Shown: positions 56,516-64,000 of the stretch, in pieces
Position numbering within the stretch: the stretch's first letter is position 1
Layout of the letters: every line of letters begins with the position of its first letter
NCBI RefSeq assembly: GCF_003814705.1
Contig: NZ_RKRA01000001.1
Location: forward strand, 3,478,776-3,542,775
Direction: 5' to 3'
Source: Georgenia muralis
GTDB taxonomy: Bacteria; Actinomycetota; Actinomycetes; Actinomycetales; Actinomycetaceae
DNA: 64,000 nt
Translations under genes and position numbers: made by a program
The notes under the pieces: generated by a model
What the model was told of the DNA's origin: nothing
Databases searched by the model: none
What the model saw: the letters and a program-made list of their open reading frames with translations, nothing else

Positions 56516-58294
56516 ATGGCAGCCACCCTCCTCGACGTCGCCCCGGGCGGCCGTCTCACGCTGGACGGGACCACGCGCAACGCCGCCGGTACGGGGGTGC
56601 CCGTCCAGCTCGGCCTGGACGAGCTGGGCACGGCGCTGCACGAGGTGACCTTCGTCGTCGTCGACCTGGAGACGACGGGCGGCTCACCCACGGGCTCCGA
56701 GATCACCGAGATCGGTGCGGTGAAGGTCCGGGGCGGGGAGGTCCTCGGCGAGTTCCAGACGCTCGTCAACCCCGGTGTGGCGGTCCCGCCCATGATCACC
56801 GTCCTCACCGGGATCACCACGGCGATGGTCATGGCGGCGCCGCCGGTCACCGAGGTGCTGCCGGCCTTCCTCGAGTTCGCGGGCCTGGACCGGGGATCGG
56901 TCCTGGTCGCGCACAACGCCCGCTTCGACGTCGGGTTCCTCCGGCACGCGACCGAGCGCATGGGCCTGCCCTGGCCCCGGCCCGAGGTGGTGGACACCGT
57001 CGCCCTGGCGCGCCGGGTCGTCACCCGGGACGAGGCGCCCAACCACAAGCTGTCCACCCTGGCCGGGCTGTTCGCGACCGCGGTGACGCCCGACCACCGC
57101 GCGCTGCACGACGCACGCGCCACCGTCGACGTCCTCCATGCGCTCCTCGGGCGCCTCGCGCCGCTGGGGGTCACCCACCTCGAGGACCTGCGCACCGCCG
57201 CCGACCCGGTGCCCTCCGGGCGCCGGCGCAAGGCCGGCATGGCCGACGGGCTGCCGTCGGGCCCCGGGGTCTACCAGTTCCTCGGTCCGCGGGGCGAGGT
57301 CCTCTACGTCGGGACGGCGGTGGACCTGCGCCGGCGCGTGCGCCAGTACTTCACCGCCGCCGAGAAGCGGGCCCGCATCGGGGAGATGCTCGACATCGCC
57401 ACCGCGGTGCGCCCGATCCCCTGCGCGACGGCGCTCGAGGCGCAGGTGCGCGAGCTGCGCCTCATCGCCGAGCTCGACCCGCCCTACAACCGCCGGTCCC
57501 GCCGGCCCGACCGCCGCCCGTGGCTGCGCCTGACGGACGAGGCCTTCCCCCGGCTCAGCGTCGTGCGCAGGCTCCCCGCCGCCGAGCTCGGCTCCGCGAT
57601 CGGCCCCTTCCACTCGCGCGGGGCCGCCACCGCCGCGCTGGAGGCGCTGCAGGAGGCGGTGGCGCTGCGGCGCTGCTCGCCGCGCCTGCCGGTGCGTCCG
57701 TCCCCCACCGCGGCGGCGTGCGCCCTGGCGGAGATGGGCCGGTGCGGGGCACCGTGCACCGGGGGTCAGGACCGTGCGGCCTACGAGGTCGCGCTCGCGC
57801 CGGCCCGGGGCGCCCTCGGCACCGAGCTGGACCCGGTGGTCGAGGTGCTGCGCGCTCGTCTCTCCGCCCTCGCGGCCCAGCAGCGCTACGAGGAGGCCGC
57901 CACCGAGCGGGACCGGCTGCGCGCGCTCGTCCAGGGTGCGCGGCGCGCCCAACGGCTGCGCCCCCTGGTCACGACGCCGGAGCTCCTCGCGGCCCGGCGG
58001 GCCGACGACGGCGGGTGGGAGCTCGTCCTGGTGCGCTACGGCCGGCTCGCGGGCGCGGCGGTCAGCCCCGCCCGCACCGACCCCACGCCGGTGATGGACG
58101 CGCTGCGAGCCACCGCCGAGGAGGTCGCCGCTCCCGACCACGCGTGCGGGGCGGCGCCGGTGGAGGAGACCGAGCTCCTCGCGGGCTGGCTCGAGCAGGA
58201 CGGGGTGCGGCTCGTGGAGGTGGCCGAGGGCGGTCTGCCGCTGGCGTGGCCGGTGCGCGGGGCGGCACGACACGTGGTGCCCGGCAGGCCATGA
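56516..58294 (+). CDS. DEDD exonuclease fused to UvrC-like GIY-YIG nuclease (Cho-like)
   Basis: A 592-residue protein. The N-terminal DnaQ-like DEDDh exonuclease (about 40-215) has VVVDLETTGGSP, VAHNARFDVGFL and HRALHDARATVDVL. A GIY-YIG endonuclease domain follows (about 240-325; GPGVYQFLGPRGEVLYVGTA), then a UVR-type segment (QQRYEEAATERDRLRALVQ). Similar proteins (M. tuberculosis Rv2191) are thought to act in nucleotide excision repair. The ATG has TAGCGT 8 bases upstream (56502-56507). The IS110 element ends 36 bases upstream, near the expected -35. Confidence 0.92.
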   Translation: MAATLLDVAPGGRLTLDGTTRNAAGTGVPVQLGLDELGTALHEVTFVVVDLETTGGSPTGSEITEIGAVKVRGGEVLGEFQTLVNPGVAVPPMITVLTGITTAMVMAAPPVTEVLPAFLEFAGLDRGSVLVAHNARFDVGFLRHATERMGLPWPRPEVVDTVALARRVVTRDEAPNHKLSTLAGLFATAVTPDHRALHDARATVDVLHALLGRLAPLGVTHLEDLRTAADPVPSGRRRKAGMADGLPSGPGVYQFLGPRGEVLYVGTAVDLRRRVRQYFTAAEKRARIGEMLDIATAVRPIPCATALEAQVRELRLIAELDPPYNRRSRRPDRRPWLRLTDEAFPRLSVVRRLPAAELGSAIGPFHSRGAATAALEALQEAVALRRCSPRLPVRPSPTAAACALAEMGRCGAPCTGGQDRAAYEVALAPARGALGTELDPVVEVLRARLSALAAQQRYEEAATERDRLRALVQGARRAQRLRPLVTTPELLAARRADDGGWELVLVRYGRLAGAAVSPARTDPTPVMDALRATAEEVAAPDHACGAAPVEETELLAGWLEQDGVRLVEVAEGGLPLAWPVRGAARHVVPGRP

Positions 58295-58373
58295 TGGGCG
58301 TGCGCCCCGGCGGAGCCCGCGGGCGTGCGTCCCGCTCCGGTGGGACGGCCCGCCAGTCCCCGGAGGAGCCCCC

Positions 58374-58652
58374 ATGCTGACCGCCATCGTCCTCATCGAC
58401 GCCGACGCCGCCCGGATCCCGGAGGTCGCCCAGGAGGTGGCCGAGCTCGACGGCATCAGCGAGGTCTACTCGGTCACGGGCGACATCGACCTCATCGCGA
58501 TCGCCCGCGTCCGCGAGCACGAGGACCTGGCCTCGGTGGTAGCCGACCGCCTCGGCAAGGTCGAGGGCGTCGTGCGGACCCAGACCTACATCGCGTTCCA
58601 GGCGTACTCCCGCCACGACCTCGAGCAGGCCTTCCATATCGGCCTGGACTGA
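58374..58652 (+). CDS. stand-alone Lrp/AsnC ligand-binding (RAM) domain protein
   Basis: A 92-residue protein consisting only of the alpha-beta RAM domain of Lrp/AsnC regulators (MLTAIVLIDADAARIPEVAQ, EVYSVTGDIDLIAIARV, VEGVVRTQTYIAFQAYS). No DNA-binding domain is present, so it probably assembles as an amino-acid-sensing ring or partners with full Lrp proteins. The ATG has GGAGGAG 6 bases upstream. It lies 79 bases after the nuclease gene and converges with trpD (7 bases). Confidence 0.93.
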   Translation: MLTAIVLIDADAARIPEVAQEVAELDGISEVYSVTGDIDLIAIARVREHEDLASVVADRLGKVEGVVRTQTYIAFQAYSRHDLEQAFHIGLD

Positions 58653-58659
58653 GGCCCGG

Positions 58660-59718
58660 TCAGCGGGTGGCCGCCACCCAGCGGGTGAGCAGGTCGCCCG
58701 CGGCACCGGAGTCGACCGCCCGCGCCCCGTGCTCGATGCCGGCGCGCAGGCGGTCGATCAGCGTGCCCGCGCCCGGCTCGGTGCCCGGCAGGTCGCCCTT
58801 GGCGACCAGCGCCGCGGCGGCGTTGAGCAGCACGGCGTCCCGGACCGGTCCCGGCTGCCCGCCCAGGACGGTGCGGGCGACACCGGCGTTGTACGCGGCA
58901 TCGGCTCCGCGCAGGTCCGCCACGGTGGTCGCGGCCATCCCGAGCTCGGCGGCGGCGTCCAGGGTCGTGGCGACGACCTCGCCGTCGCGCACCTCCCAGA
59001 TCTCGTTGACCGCGGTGGTGGACAGCTCGTCGAGGCCGTTGCGCCCGCGGAACACCAGAGCGTCGGTACCGCGGGCCGCGAGGACCCCCGCCACCAGCGG
59101 CGCGGTGCGCGCGTCAGCCACGCCGATCGCCGCGGCGCGGGGCCGGGCGGGGTTGGTCAGGGGACCCAGGACGTTGAACGCCGTCCCGACGGCGAGCTCG
59201 CGGCGGGTCGGCGCGGCGTGCCGCATCGACGGGTGGAAGAGGTTGGCGAAGCAGAAGGTGATGCCCACCTCGCGGAAGACCCGCTCGACGCCGCGGACGT
59301 CGAGGTTGAGGTCGACCCCCAGCGCCTCGAGGACGTCGGCCGAGCCCGACGACGAGCTGGAGGCGCGGTTGCCGTGCTTGACCACGCGGATGCCGGCGGC
59401 CGCGACGACCAGGGATGCCATCGTCGAGATGTTGACCGTGTGCATCCGGTCGCCACCGGTGCCCACGATGTCGACGACGTCGTCCGACACCTCGATCGGC
59501 GTCGCGTGCTCGAGCATCGCGTCGGCGAGGCCGCGCAGCTCCTCGACCGTCTCGCCCTTCGTCGCCAGTCCCACGAGGAACGCGGCGAGCACGGCGGGGG
59601 CGGTCTCCCCCGACATCACCCGGTCCATCGCCCACGCGGTGTCCGCGGCCGTGAGGTCCTCCCGGCCGATCAGCCGGGCGACGAGCTCGGGCCACGTGCG
59701 AGCACCGGGTTCGCTCAC
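58660..59718 (-). CDS. trpD: anthranilate phosphoribosyltransferase
   Basis: A 352-residue enzyme of tryptophan synthesis transferring phosphoribose from PRPP to anthranilate. It has the PRPP motif DIVGTGGDRMHTVNIST, KHGNRASSSSSGSADVLEALG, FCFANLFHPSMRHA and LGPLTNPARP. The GTG start at 59718 overlaps the stop of the receiver-like gene by 4 bases (GTGA), so the two are coupled. Other trp genes are not in the window; a lone trpD in this place is common among actinobacteria. Confidence 0.96.
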   Translation of the reverse strand: MSEPGARTWPELVARLIGREDLTAADTAWAMDRVMSGETAPAVLAAFLVGLATKGETVEELRGLADAMLEHATPIEVSDDVVDIVGTGGDRMHTVNISTMASLVVAAAGIRVVKHGNRASSSSSGSADVLEALGVDLNLDVRGVERVFREVGITFCFANLFHPSMRHAAPTRRELAVGTAFNVLGPLTNPARPRAAAIGVADARTAPLVAGVLAARGTDALVFRGRNGLDELSTTAVNEIWEVRDGEVVATTLDAAAELGMAATTVADLRGADAAYNAGVARTVLGGQPGPVRDAVLLNAAAALVAKGDLPGTEPGAGTLIDRLRAGIEHGARAVDSGAAGDLLTRWVAATR

Positions 59719-60149
59719 GGCGCCGCGGTCGCGCGCAGCAGCCCCGCGACCGCCTCCTGCAGCTCGATGGGGTCCAGGGGTGCCGCGACGATGGCGTCGG
59801 CCTCCGCCCACGTCGCCAGCCAGGCGTCCTGAGGGCGACCGGTGAGGATGAGGACGGGCGGGCAGTTGTAGATCTCGTCCTTGAGCTGCCGGGCGATAGC
59901 CATGCCGCCGACCTTGGCGGCCTCACCGTCGAGGACCAGGACCGCGAAGGAGCCCTGCTCGACCTTGTTCACCACGCCGGCGTGGGTGGCGGACTCGGTC
60001 CACCGCACGCGCGGCAGGCCCTTGGCGGGCCGGCGCCCGACCGACTCGATCACCGCGCGCCGGGTGTCGGCGTCGTCGCTGTAGACGAGCAGGTCCACGG
60101 TGCGCTCGTCGTTCGCCGACGGGTCGGAGCCTGTCTCCGTGCTGGTCAT
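59715..60149 (-). CDS. response-regulator receiver-like protein (atypical)
   Basis: A 144-residue protein with a single CheY-like fold: LLVYSDDADTRRAVIESV (acidic pair), FAVLVLDGEAAKVGG (phospho-acceptor Asp), PPVLILTGRPQDAW (Thr), then IVAAPLDPIELQEAV where the usual Lys-Pro is Ala-Pro. Loss of the conserved lysine suggests altered or phosphorylation-independent signalling. No output domain and no kinase nearby. I chose ATG 60149; the preceding in-frame stretch is unlike coding sequence. Coupled to trpD by a 4-base overlap. Confidence 0.85.
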   Translation of the reverse strand: MTSTETGSDPSANDERTVDLLVYSDDADTRRAVIESVGRRPAKGLPRVRWTESATHAGVVNKVEQGSFAVLVLDGEAAKVGGMAIARQLKDEIYNCPPVLILTGRPQDAWLATWAEADAIVAAPLDPIELQEAVAGLLRATAAP

Positions 60150-60428
60150 CGTCGTCCTCTCAGGCGTGTGGGCGGTCGTGGTCGAGCCGGCCGCTCCAGG
60201 GCTGGGGAGCCGCGGGCGGGCCCCCGCCCATGCTAGTGCGCGGCCGGCGGCCGGTCCGTCCCTGCTCGCCGGCGCCACCGTCGATCCGGGCATACCGGGA
60301 CGGAGCGGTCCGCGCCCCCACCGGGACCTTCGTCATGGCCCGGCGATATTTCGGCGGAACTAGGCTACTTCTGGCGATCTCCGCGACTCACCACCGGGCA
60401 ATGTGGGCACGATTGGCCCGACCTGAGC

Positions 60429-60434
60429 CATAAT
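60429..60434 (+). promoter_or_regulatory. -10 CATAAT of the ctaE-qcrCAB operon
   Basis: CATAAT lies exactly 6 bases before the GTG of ctaE, implying a leaderless message. A second TAGGCT at 60361-60366 could serve a longer transcript. The 291-bp gap (60150-60440) also carries the promoter of the receiver/trpD operon; nothing else is evident. Confidence 0.6.
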
Positions 60435-60440
60435 GACGCC

Positions 60441-61076
60441 GTGTCGTCAACAACCGCTGCCCCCACGGCTCACGTGCAGGTGACAAGGCCGAACACCCTG
60501 TCGGTCGGCGTCATCGTCTGGCTCTCGAGCGAGCTGATGTTCTTCGCCGGGCTGTTCGCCATGTACTTCACCCATCGCTCGGTCGCCGGGCCGGAGGTGT
60601 GGGCGGCCGAGTCGAGCGCGCTGAACTTCCCGTTCGCGCTGGGGAACACCCTCATCCTCGTGCTCAGCTCGGTGACCTGCCAGATGGGCGTGTTCGCGGC
60701 GGAGCGCTTCCAGCAGTCCCGGACGGGGTCCCTGCTCAACCCCCTCCGATGGGGCATGAACGAGTGGTACACACTCACCTTCATCATGGGTGCGATCTTC
60801 GTGGCAGGTCAGGTCACGGAGTACGCCGAGCTCATCCAGCACGGCACGAAGATCTCGACGAGCTCGTACGGGTCGGTCTTCTACATCACCACGGGCTTCC
60901 ACGCGCTGCACGTCATCGGTGGCCTCATCGCGTTCCTCTTCGTCCTCGGCCGGTCCTTCACCGCCCGGCGGTTCGGGCACCTCGAGGCCGGCAGCGCCGT
61001 CGTGACGTCCTACTACTGGCACTTCGTGGACGTCGTCTGGATCGCGCTGTTCTTCGTCATCTACATCCTGCGTTAG
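60441..61076 (+). CDS. ctaE: cytochrome c oxidase subunit III (aa3 type)
   Basis: A 211-residue membrane protein with five hydrophobic helices and family motifs [49 protein letters not shown] and [20 protein letters not shown]. Subunit III stabilises the proton-pumping terminal oxidase. In Actinobacteria ctaE precedes qcrCAB because the oxidase and bcc complex form one supercomplex. The GTG start is leaderless-like (CATAAT 6 bases upstream). Confidence 0.97.
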   Translation: MSSTTAAPTAHVQVTRPNTLSVGVIVWLSSELMFFAGLFAMYFTHRSVAGPEVWAAESSALNFPFALGNTLILVLSSVTCQMGVFAAERFQQSRTGSLLNPLRWGMNEWYTLTFIMGAIFVAGQVTEYAELIQHGTKISTSSYGSVFYITTGFHALHVIGGLIAFLFVLGRSFTARRFGHLEAGSAVVTSYYWHFVDVVWIALFFVIYILR

Positions 61077-61132
61077 CCCCGGCCCGCAGACCGACCACCT
61101 GCCCATCAACGACCCGAACGAGGACGACCATC

Positions 61133-61918
61133 GTGAAGGCATTCGCCGCCAGCAGAAGAAGCCGGTTCGCACCGGCGGTGCTCGTGCTGCTCGCCCTGCT
61201 CCTGACCGGAGCCATGTACGCCGTGCTGGCCCCGCGCACCGCCACCGCGTCGCCGGCCGCCGCCAGTGCCCAGACCGTCGGGGCCGGGCAACAGCTGTTC
61301 CGGGCCAACTGCGCCACCTGCCACGGCCTGAACGCACAGGGCACGGACCTCGCTCCCTCCCTCGTGGGCGTGGGAGCCGCGTCGGTGGACTTCCAGATGG
61401 CCACCGGGCGCATGCCGATGTCGAACAACTCCCCGCAGGCGGAGGCCAAGAAGCCGCAGTTCACGCCGGACCAGATCGCCCTCGTCGCGTCGTACGTCGC
61501 GTCCCTGGCCCCGGGGCCGGCCGTGCCCACCGCCGAGCAGGTGGACCCGGCCCTGGGCGACCCCGCGAGCGGCATGGCCCTCTTCCGCACCAACTGCGCC
61601 ATGTGCCACAACGCCGTCGGCGCCGGCGGGGCGCTGAGCGAGGGCAAGTACGCCCCGTCGCTGTACGACTCGACGCCCACCGAGATCTACGAGGCGATGC
61701 TCACCGGCCCGCAGTCCATGCCGGTGTTCAACGAGGCCAACATCGACCCCGAGGGCAAGCGCGACATCATCGCCTACCTCTACGAGCAGCGCGAGGCCTC
61801 CCCCGGCGGCATCACCCTCGGCTCGCTCGGGCCCGTGTCGGAGGGCCTGTGGGCATGGGTCATCGGCATCGGCGGTCTCATCGGCATGGGCGTGTGGATC
61901 GGAGCGAAGTCGTCATGA
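61133..61918 (+). CDS. qcrC: diheme cytochrome c subunit of the bcc menaquinol oxidoreductase
   Basis: A 261-residue exported protein. An N-terminal signal/anchor helix (FAPAVLVLLALLLTGAMYAVL) is followed by two cytochrome c folds with heme motifs CATCH (about 58-62) and CAMCH, and a C-terminal membrane helix (AWVIGIGGLIGMGVWIG). The two hemes pass electrons from cytochrome b and Rieske centre directly to the aa3 oxidase. The GTG start has GAGGA upstream. Its stop overlaps the qcrA ATG by 4 bases (ATGA). Confidence 0.96.
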   Translation: MKAFAASRRSRFAPAVLVLLALLLTGAMYAVLAPRTATASPAAASAQTVGAGQQLFRANCATCHGLNAQGTDLAPSLVGVGAASVDFQMATGRMPMSNNSPQAEAKKPQFTPDQIALVASYVASLAPGPAVPTAEQVDPALGDPASGMALFRTNCAMCHNAVGAGGALSEGKYAPSLYDSTPTEIYEAMLTGPQSMPVFNEANIDPEGKRDIIAYLYEQREASPGGITLGSLGPVSEGLWAWVIGIGGLIGMGVWIGAKSS

Positions 61919-62973
61919 GCTCCCTCGAGCGTCCTTCCACGGCCGGCACCTCGACCGTCCCGGCGCGGTTCGAGAACCCGGGGCTGGAGGAGCACAAGCC
62001 GCGCCTGAGCGACATCGACCAGCGCGCCGCCAAGCGCGTGGAGCGTCAGGTCGCCCTGCTGTTCGCGATCTCCGTGCTCGCATCGCTCGCGGCCGTCGTC
62101 GCGTACTTCGCCATCCCGTCCGAGGACACCCTGGGAACCGTGCGCGCGTCGACCCTGGCGCTCGGGCTGGGGCTCGGCATCGGCATGCTCGGCATCGGCG
62201 TTGCCGCCATCCACTGGTCCAAGTCGATCATGAACAACATGGAGCGCGTCGAGCAGCGCCATCCGCAGCGCTCCGACGCCCAGACGCGCGCGGTCGCCGG
62301 GCAGATGATGGTCGACGGGGTCGACGACTCCGGGATCGCCCGGCGGCCTCTCCTCAAGGGCGCCCTCGTCGGGGCCGCCGCCCTCGCACCGCTGCCGATC
62401 CTCGTCCCGCTGGTCGGCGGGCTCGGCGGCGACTGGAACGTCTCCAAGCTCAAGCACACCGTGTGGGGCGACCACCCCGAGGGGTTCGTGGGCACCCTGC
62501 CCGACGGCTCCGTGGGCCGCCGTCTCGCCCGCGACCCGGAGGACACCCCCATCCGGGCCACCGACGTCACCATCGGCTCGGTCTTCCACGTCATCCCCCA
62601 CGGCCTGTCCGAGGATGAGGAGTACTACGAGGAGAAGGCCAAGGCCGTCGTCCTCCTCGTGCGCCTGGACCCTCGGGTCCTCAAGGAGCGACCCGAGCGC
62701 GCCGACTGGTCCTACGACGGCATCGTGGCCTACTCCAAGATCTGCACCCACGTCGGCTGCCCTGTCGCGCTGTACGAGCAGCAGACGCACCACCTGCTGT
62801 GCCCGTGCCACCAGTCGACCTTCGACATCACGGACGAGGCGAAGGTGGTCTTCGGGCCCGCGGGTCGCCCCCTGCCGCAGCTGCCGATCGCCGTCGACGA
62901 CGAGGGATACCTCGTCGCCCGCAGCGACTTCACCGAACCCGTCGGCCCGACCTTCTGGGAGCGCCTGAGATGA
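61915..62973 (+). CDS. qcrA: Rieske iron-sulfur subunit of the bcc complex
   Basis: A 352-residue protein with three predicted N-terminal membrane helices (about 45-65, 78-100 and 150-170), typical of actinobacterial QcrA. The C-terminal Rieske domain has the 2Fe-2S motifs CTHVGC and CPCHQSTFD. Upstream of the third helix is ARRPLLKG, resembling the twin-arginine signal that inserts this domain. It accepts electrons from menaquinol. ATG overlaps qcrC by 4 bases and its stop overlaps qcrB by 4 bases. Confidence 0.96.
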   Translation: MSSLERPSTAGTSTVPARFENPGLEEHKPRLSDIDQRAAKRVERQVALLFAISVLASLAAVVAYFAIPSEDTLGTVRASTLALGLGLGIGMLGIGVAAIHWSKSIMNNMERVEQRHPQRSDAQTRAVAGQMMVDGVDDSGIARRPLLKGALVGAAALAPLPILVPLVGGLGGDWNVSKLKHTVWGDHPEGFVGTLPDGSVGRRLARDPEDTPIRATDVTIGSVFHVIPHGLSEDEEYYEEKAKAVVLLVRLDPRVLKERPERADWSYDGIVAYSKICTHVGCPVALYEQQTHHLLCPCHQSTFDITDEAKVVFGPAGRPLPQLPIAVDDEGYLVARSDFTEPVGPTFWERLR

Positions 62974-64000
62974 GCACCTCCTCGCACGGCCAGACGGGCT
63001 ACATCCCGTCCAAGCCGGTCACCGCGACCGCCGACTACCTCGACAACCGGGTCGGGGTGGCCAAGGCCGTCAAGTTCATCTCCCGCAAGGTCTTCCCCGA
63101 GCACTGGTCGTTCCTGCTCGGCGAGATCGCGATGTGGAGCTTCGTGGTGCTCATCATCACGGGCATCTTCCTCACGATGTTCTTCGAGCCGTCGATGGCC
63201 CACACGACCTACCCCGAGGACGCGCTGCCCGCGTCGATGGCCGGGGTAGCGATGTCCGAGGCCTACGCATCGACGCTGAACATGTCCTTCAACGTCAAGG
63301 GCGGTCTGCTCATGCGGCAGATCCACCACTGGGCGGCGCTGCTGTTCATGGCCGGCATCGTCGTACACATGTTCCGGATCTTCTTCACCGGGGCGTTCCG
63401 CAAGCCCCGTGAGATGAACTGGCTCATCGGCTTCGTCATGCTGCTCCTGGGTCTCGCGGCCGGCCTGACCGGTTATTCCCTCCCCGACGACGTCCTGTCG
63501 GGCAACGGGCTGCGGATCACCGACGGCGTGGTGAAGTCCATCCCCGTGATCGGCTCCTACGCCAGCTTCGCGATCTTCGGCGGCGAGTTCCCCGGGACCG
63601 ACATCATCGCCCGCTTCTTCACCCTGCACATCCTCCTCATCCCGGGCCTGCTCATAGCCCTGGTGAGCGTGCACCTGCTGCTCATGGTCGTGCACAAGCA
63701 CACCCAGTACCCCGGCCTCGGCCGCACCGACCACAACGTCGTCGGCTACCCGGCGTTCCCGCTCTACGTCGCCAAGATGGCGGGGTTCTTCTTCATCGTG
63801 TTCGGGTTCCTGGCGATCATGGGTGCCACGATCTCGATCAACCCGGTGTGGAACTACGGCCCGTACGACCCCTCACCCGTCTCGGCCGGCGCCCAGCCCG
63901 ACTGGTACATGCTCTTCCTCGAGGGCTCGCTGCGTCTCATGCCCGGCTGGGAGTGGGTGGTCGGCGGGTTCTCCGTGCCGCTCAGCGTGATCATCCCCGC
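62970..64000 (+). CDS. qcrB: cytochrome b subunit of the bcc complex (3' end outside window)
   Basis: The first 343 residues are present. Cytochrome b features include QIHHWAALLFMAGIVVHM with heme-ligand histidines, a second pair in RFFTLHILLIPGLL and VSVHLLLMVVHKHTQYPG, and GYSLPDDVLSGNGL near the quinol-oxidation site. Several membrane helices are visible, continuing past the window end. It transfers electrons from menaquinol and pumps protons; it is the target of the drug Q203 in mycobacteria. Starts with an ATGA overlap. Confidence 0.96.
   Translation, partial: MSTSSHGQTGYIPSKPVTATADYLDNRVGVAKAVKFISRKVFPEHWSFLLGEIAMWSFVVLIITGIFLTMFFEPSMAHTTYPEDALPASMAGVAMSEAYASTLNMSFNVKGGLLMRQIHHWAALLFMAGIVVHMFRIFFTGAFRKPREMNWLIGFVMLLLGLAAGLTGYSLPDDVLSGNGLRITDGVVKSIPVIGSYASFAIFGGEFPGTDIIARFFTLHILLIPGLLIALVSVHLLLMVVHKHTQYPGLGRTDHNVVGYPAFPLYVAKMAGFFFIVFGFLAIMGATISINPVWNYGPYDPSPVSAGAQPDWYMLFLEGSLRLMPGWEWVVGGFSVPLSVIIP

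Overview
The window is about 73% GC chromosomal DNA from an actinobacterium. The gene content points to the Micrococcales, probably near Cellulomonas or Georgenia; the genus is a guess. Markers for Actinobacteria include sepH, a DUF3710-OB-DUF3159-TrkA-TrkA-APC block, DUF3000 beside ribonuclease D, an idsA/Rv2175c/pknL/class II aroG block matching the M. tuberculosis Rv2173-Rv2178c region, and a ctaE-qcrC-qcrA-qcrB respiratory cluster. There are 52 confident protein genes, one small extra gene, one insertion sequence, and no rRNA, tRNA or CRISPR that I can see.

Layout. 1-7 kb: an ATP-grasp ligase (cut by the window edge), DUF3000, an extra enolase, RNase D and a FadB-type beta-oxidation enzyme. 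7-10 kb: pyruvate formate-lyase and its activase (anaerobic pyruvate metabolism). 10-16.6 kb: dxs, aconitase with a palindromic operator, and an RNA methyltransferase. 16.6-22.7 kb: a KimA-like permease divergent from two RCK/TrkA proteins (probable K+ system), then conserved DUF proteins. 23-32 kb: sepH, tdk, a phosphodiesterase, DUF5998, a GNAT/acyl-CoA synthetase fusion and topoisomerase IV subunit A. 32-41 kb: two paralogous double-GNAT acetyltransferases, topoisomerase IV subunit B, small regulators and the principal sigma factor. 41-50 kb: gcvH, a universal stress protein, DUF4192, isoprenyl synthase, the Rv2175c/PknL signalling pair flanking a LysM cell-wall hydrolase, and DAHP synthase. 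50-55 kb: PPi-type phosphofructokinase, a ROK glucokinase and an acyl-CoA ligase. 55-56.5 kb: an IS110-family element. 56.5-64 kb: a DEDD exonuclease/UvrC-like nuclease, a lone Lrp-type ligand domain, trpD with a receiver-like protein, and the start of the cytochrome bcc-aa3 genes.

Together the genes describe a facultative heterotroph: glycolysis with a PPi-dependent PFK, formate-producing fermentation by PFL, a TCA-cycle aconitase and a bcc-aa3 oxygen-respiring chain. Regulation looks strongly leaderless: about 19 genes have a TANNNT-like hexamer 6-8 bases before the start codon, and most of these show no convincing Shine-Dalgarno sequence.

The only clear mobile DNA is the IS110 element at about 55,032-56,479. 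Its two junctions share TCCTAT, its transposase has an XRE-like C-terminal tail, and its 5' noncoding end has a strong hairpin plus a segment matching the reconstructed target site at 9 of 10 bases. It is a good candidate for a bridge-RNA-guided element. Other points of interest are a recent 198-bp in-frame LysM duplication, a candidate MtrA box, a candidate TamR/MarR operator at acnA, and an apparent loss of dut and fadA from their usual neighbourhoods.
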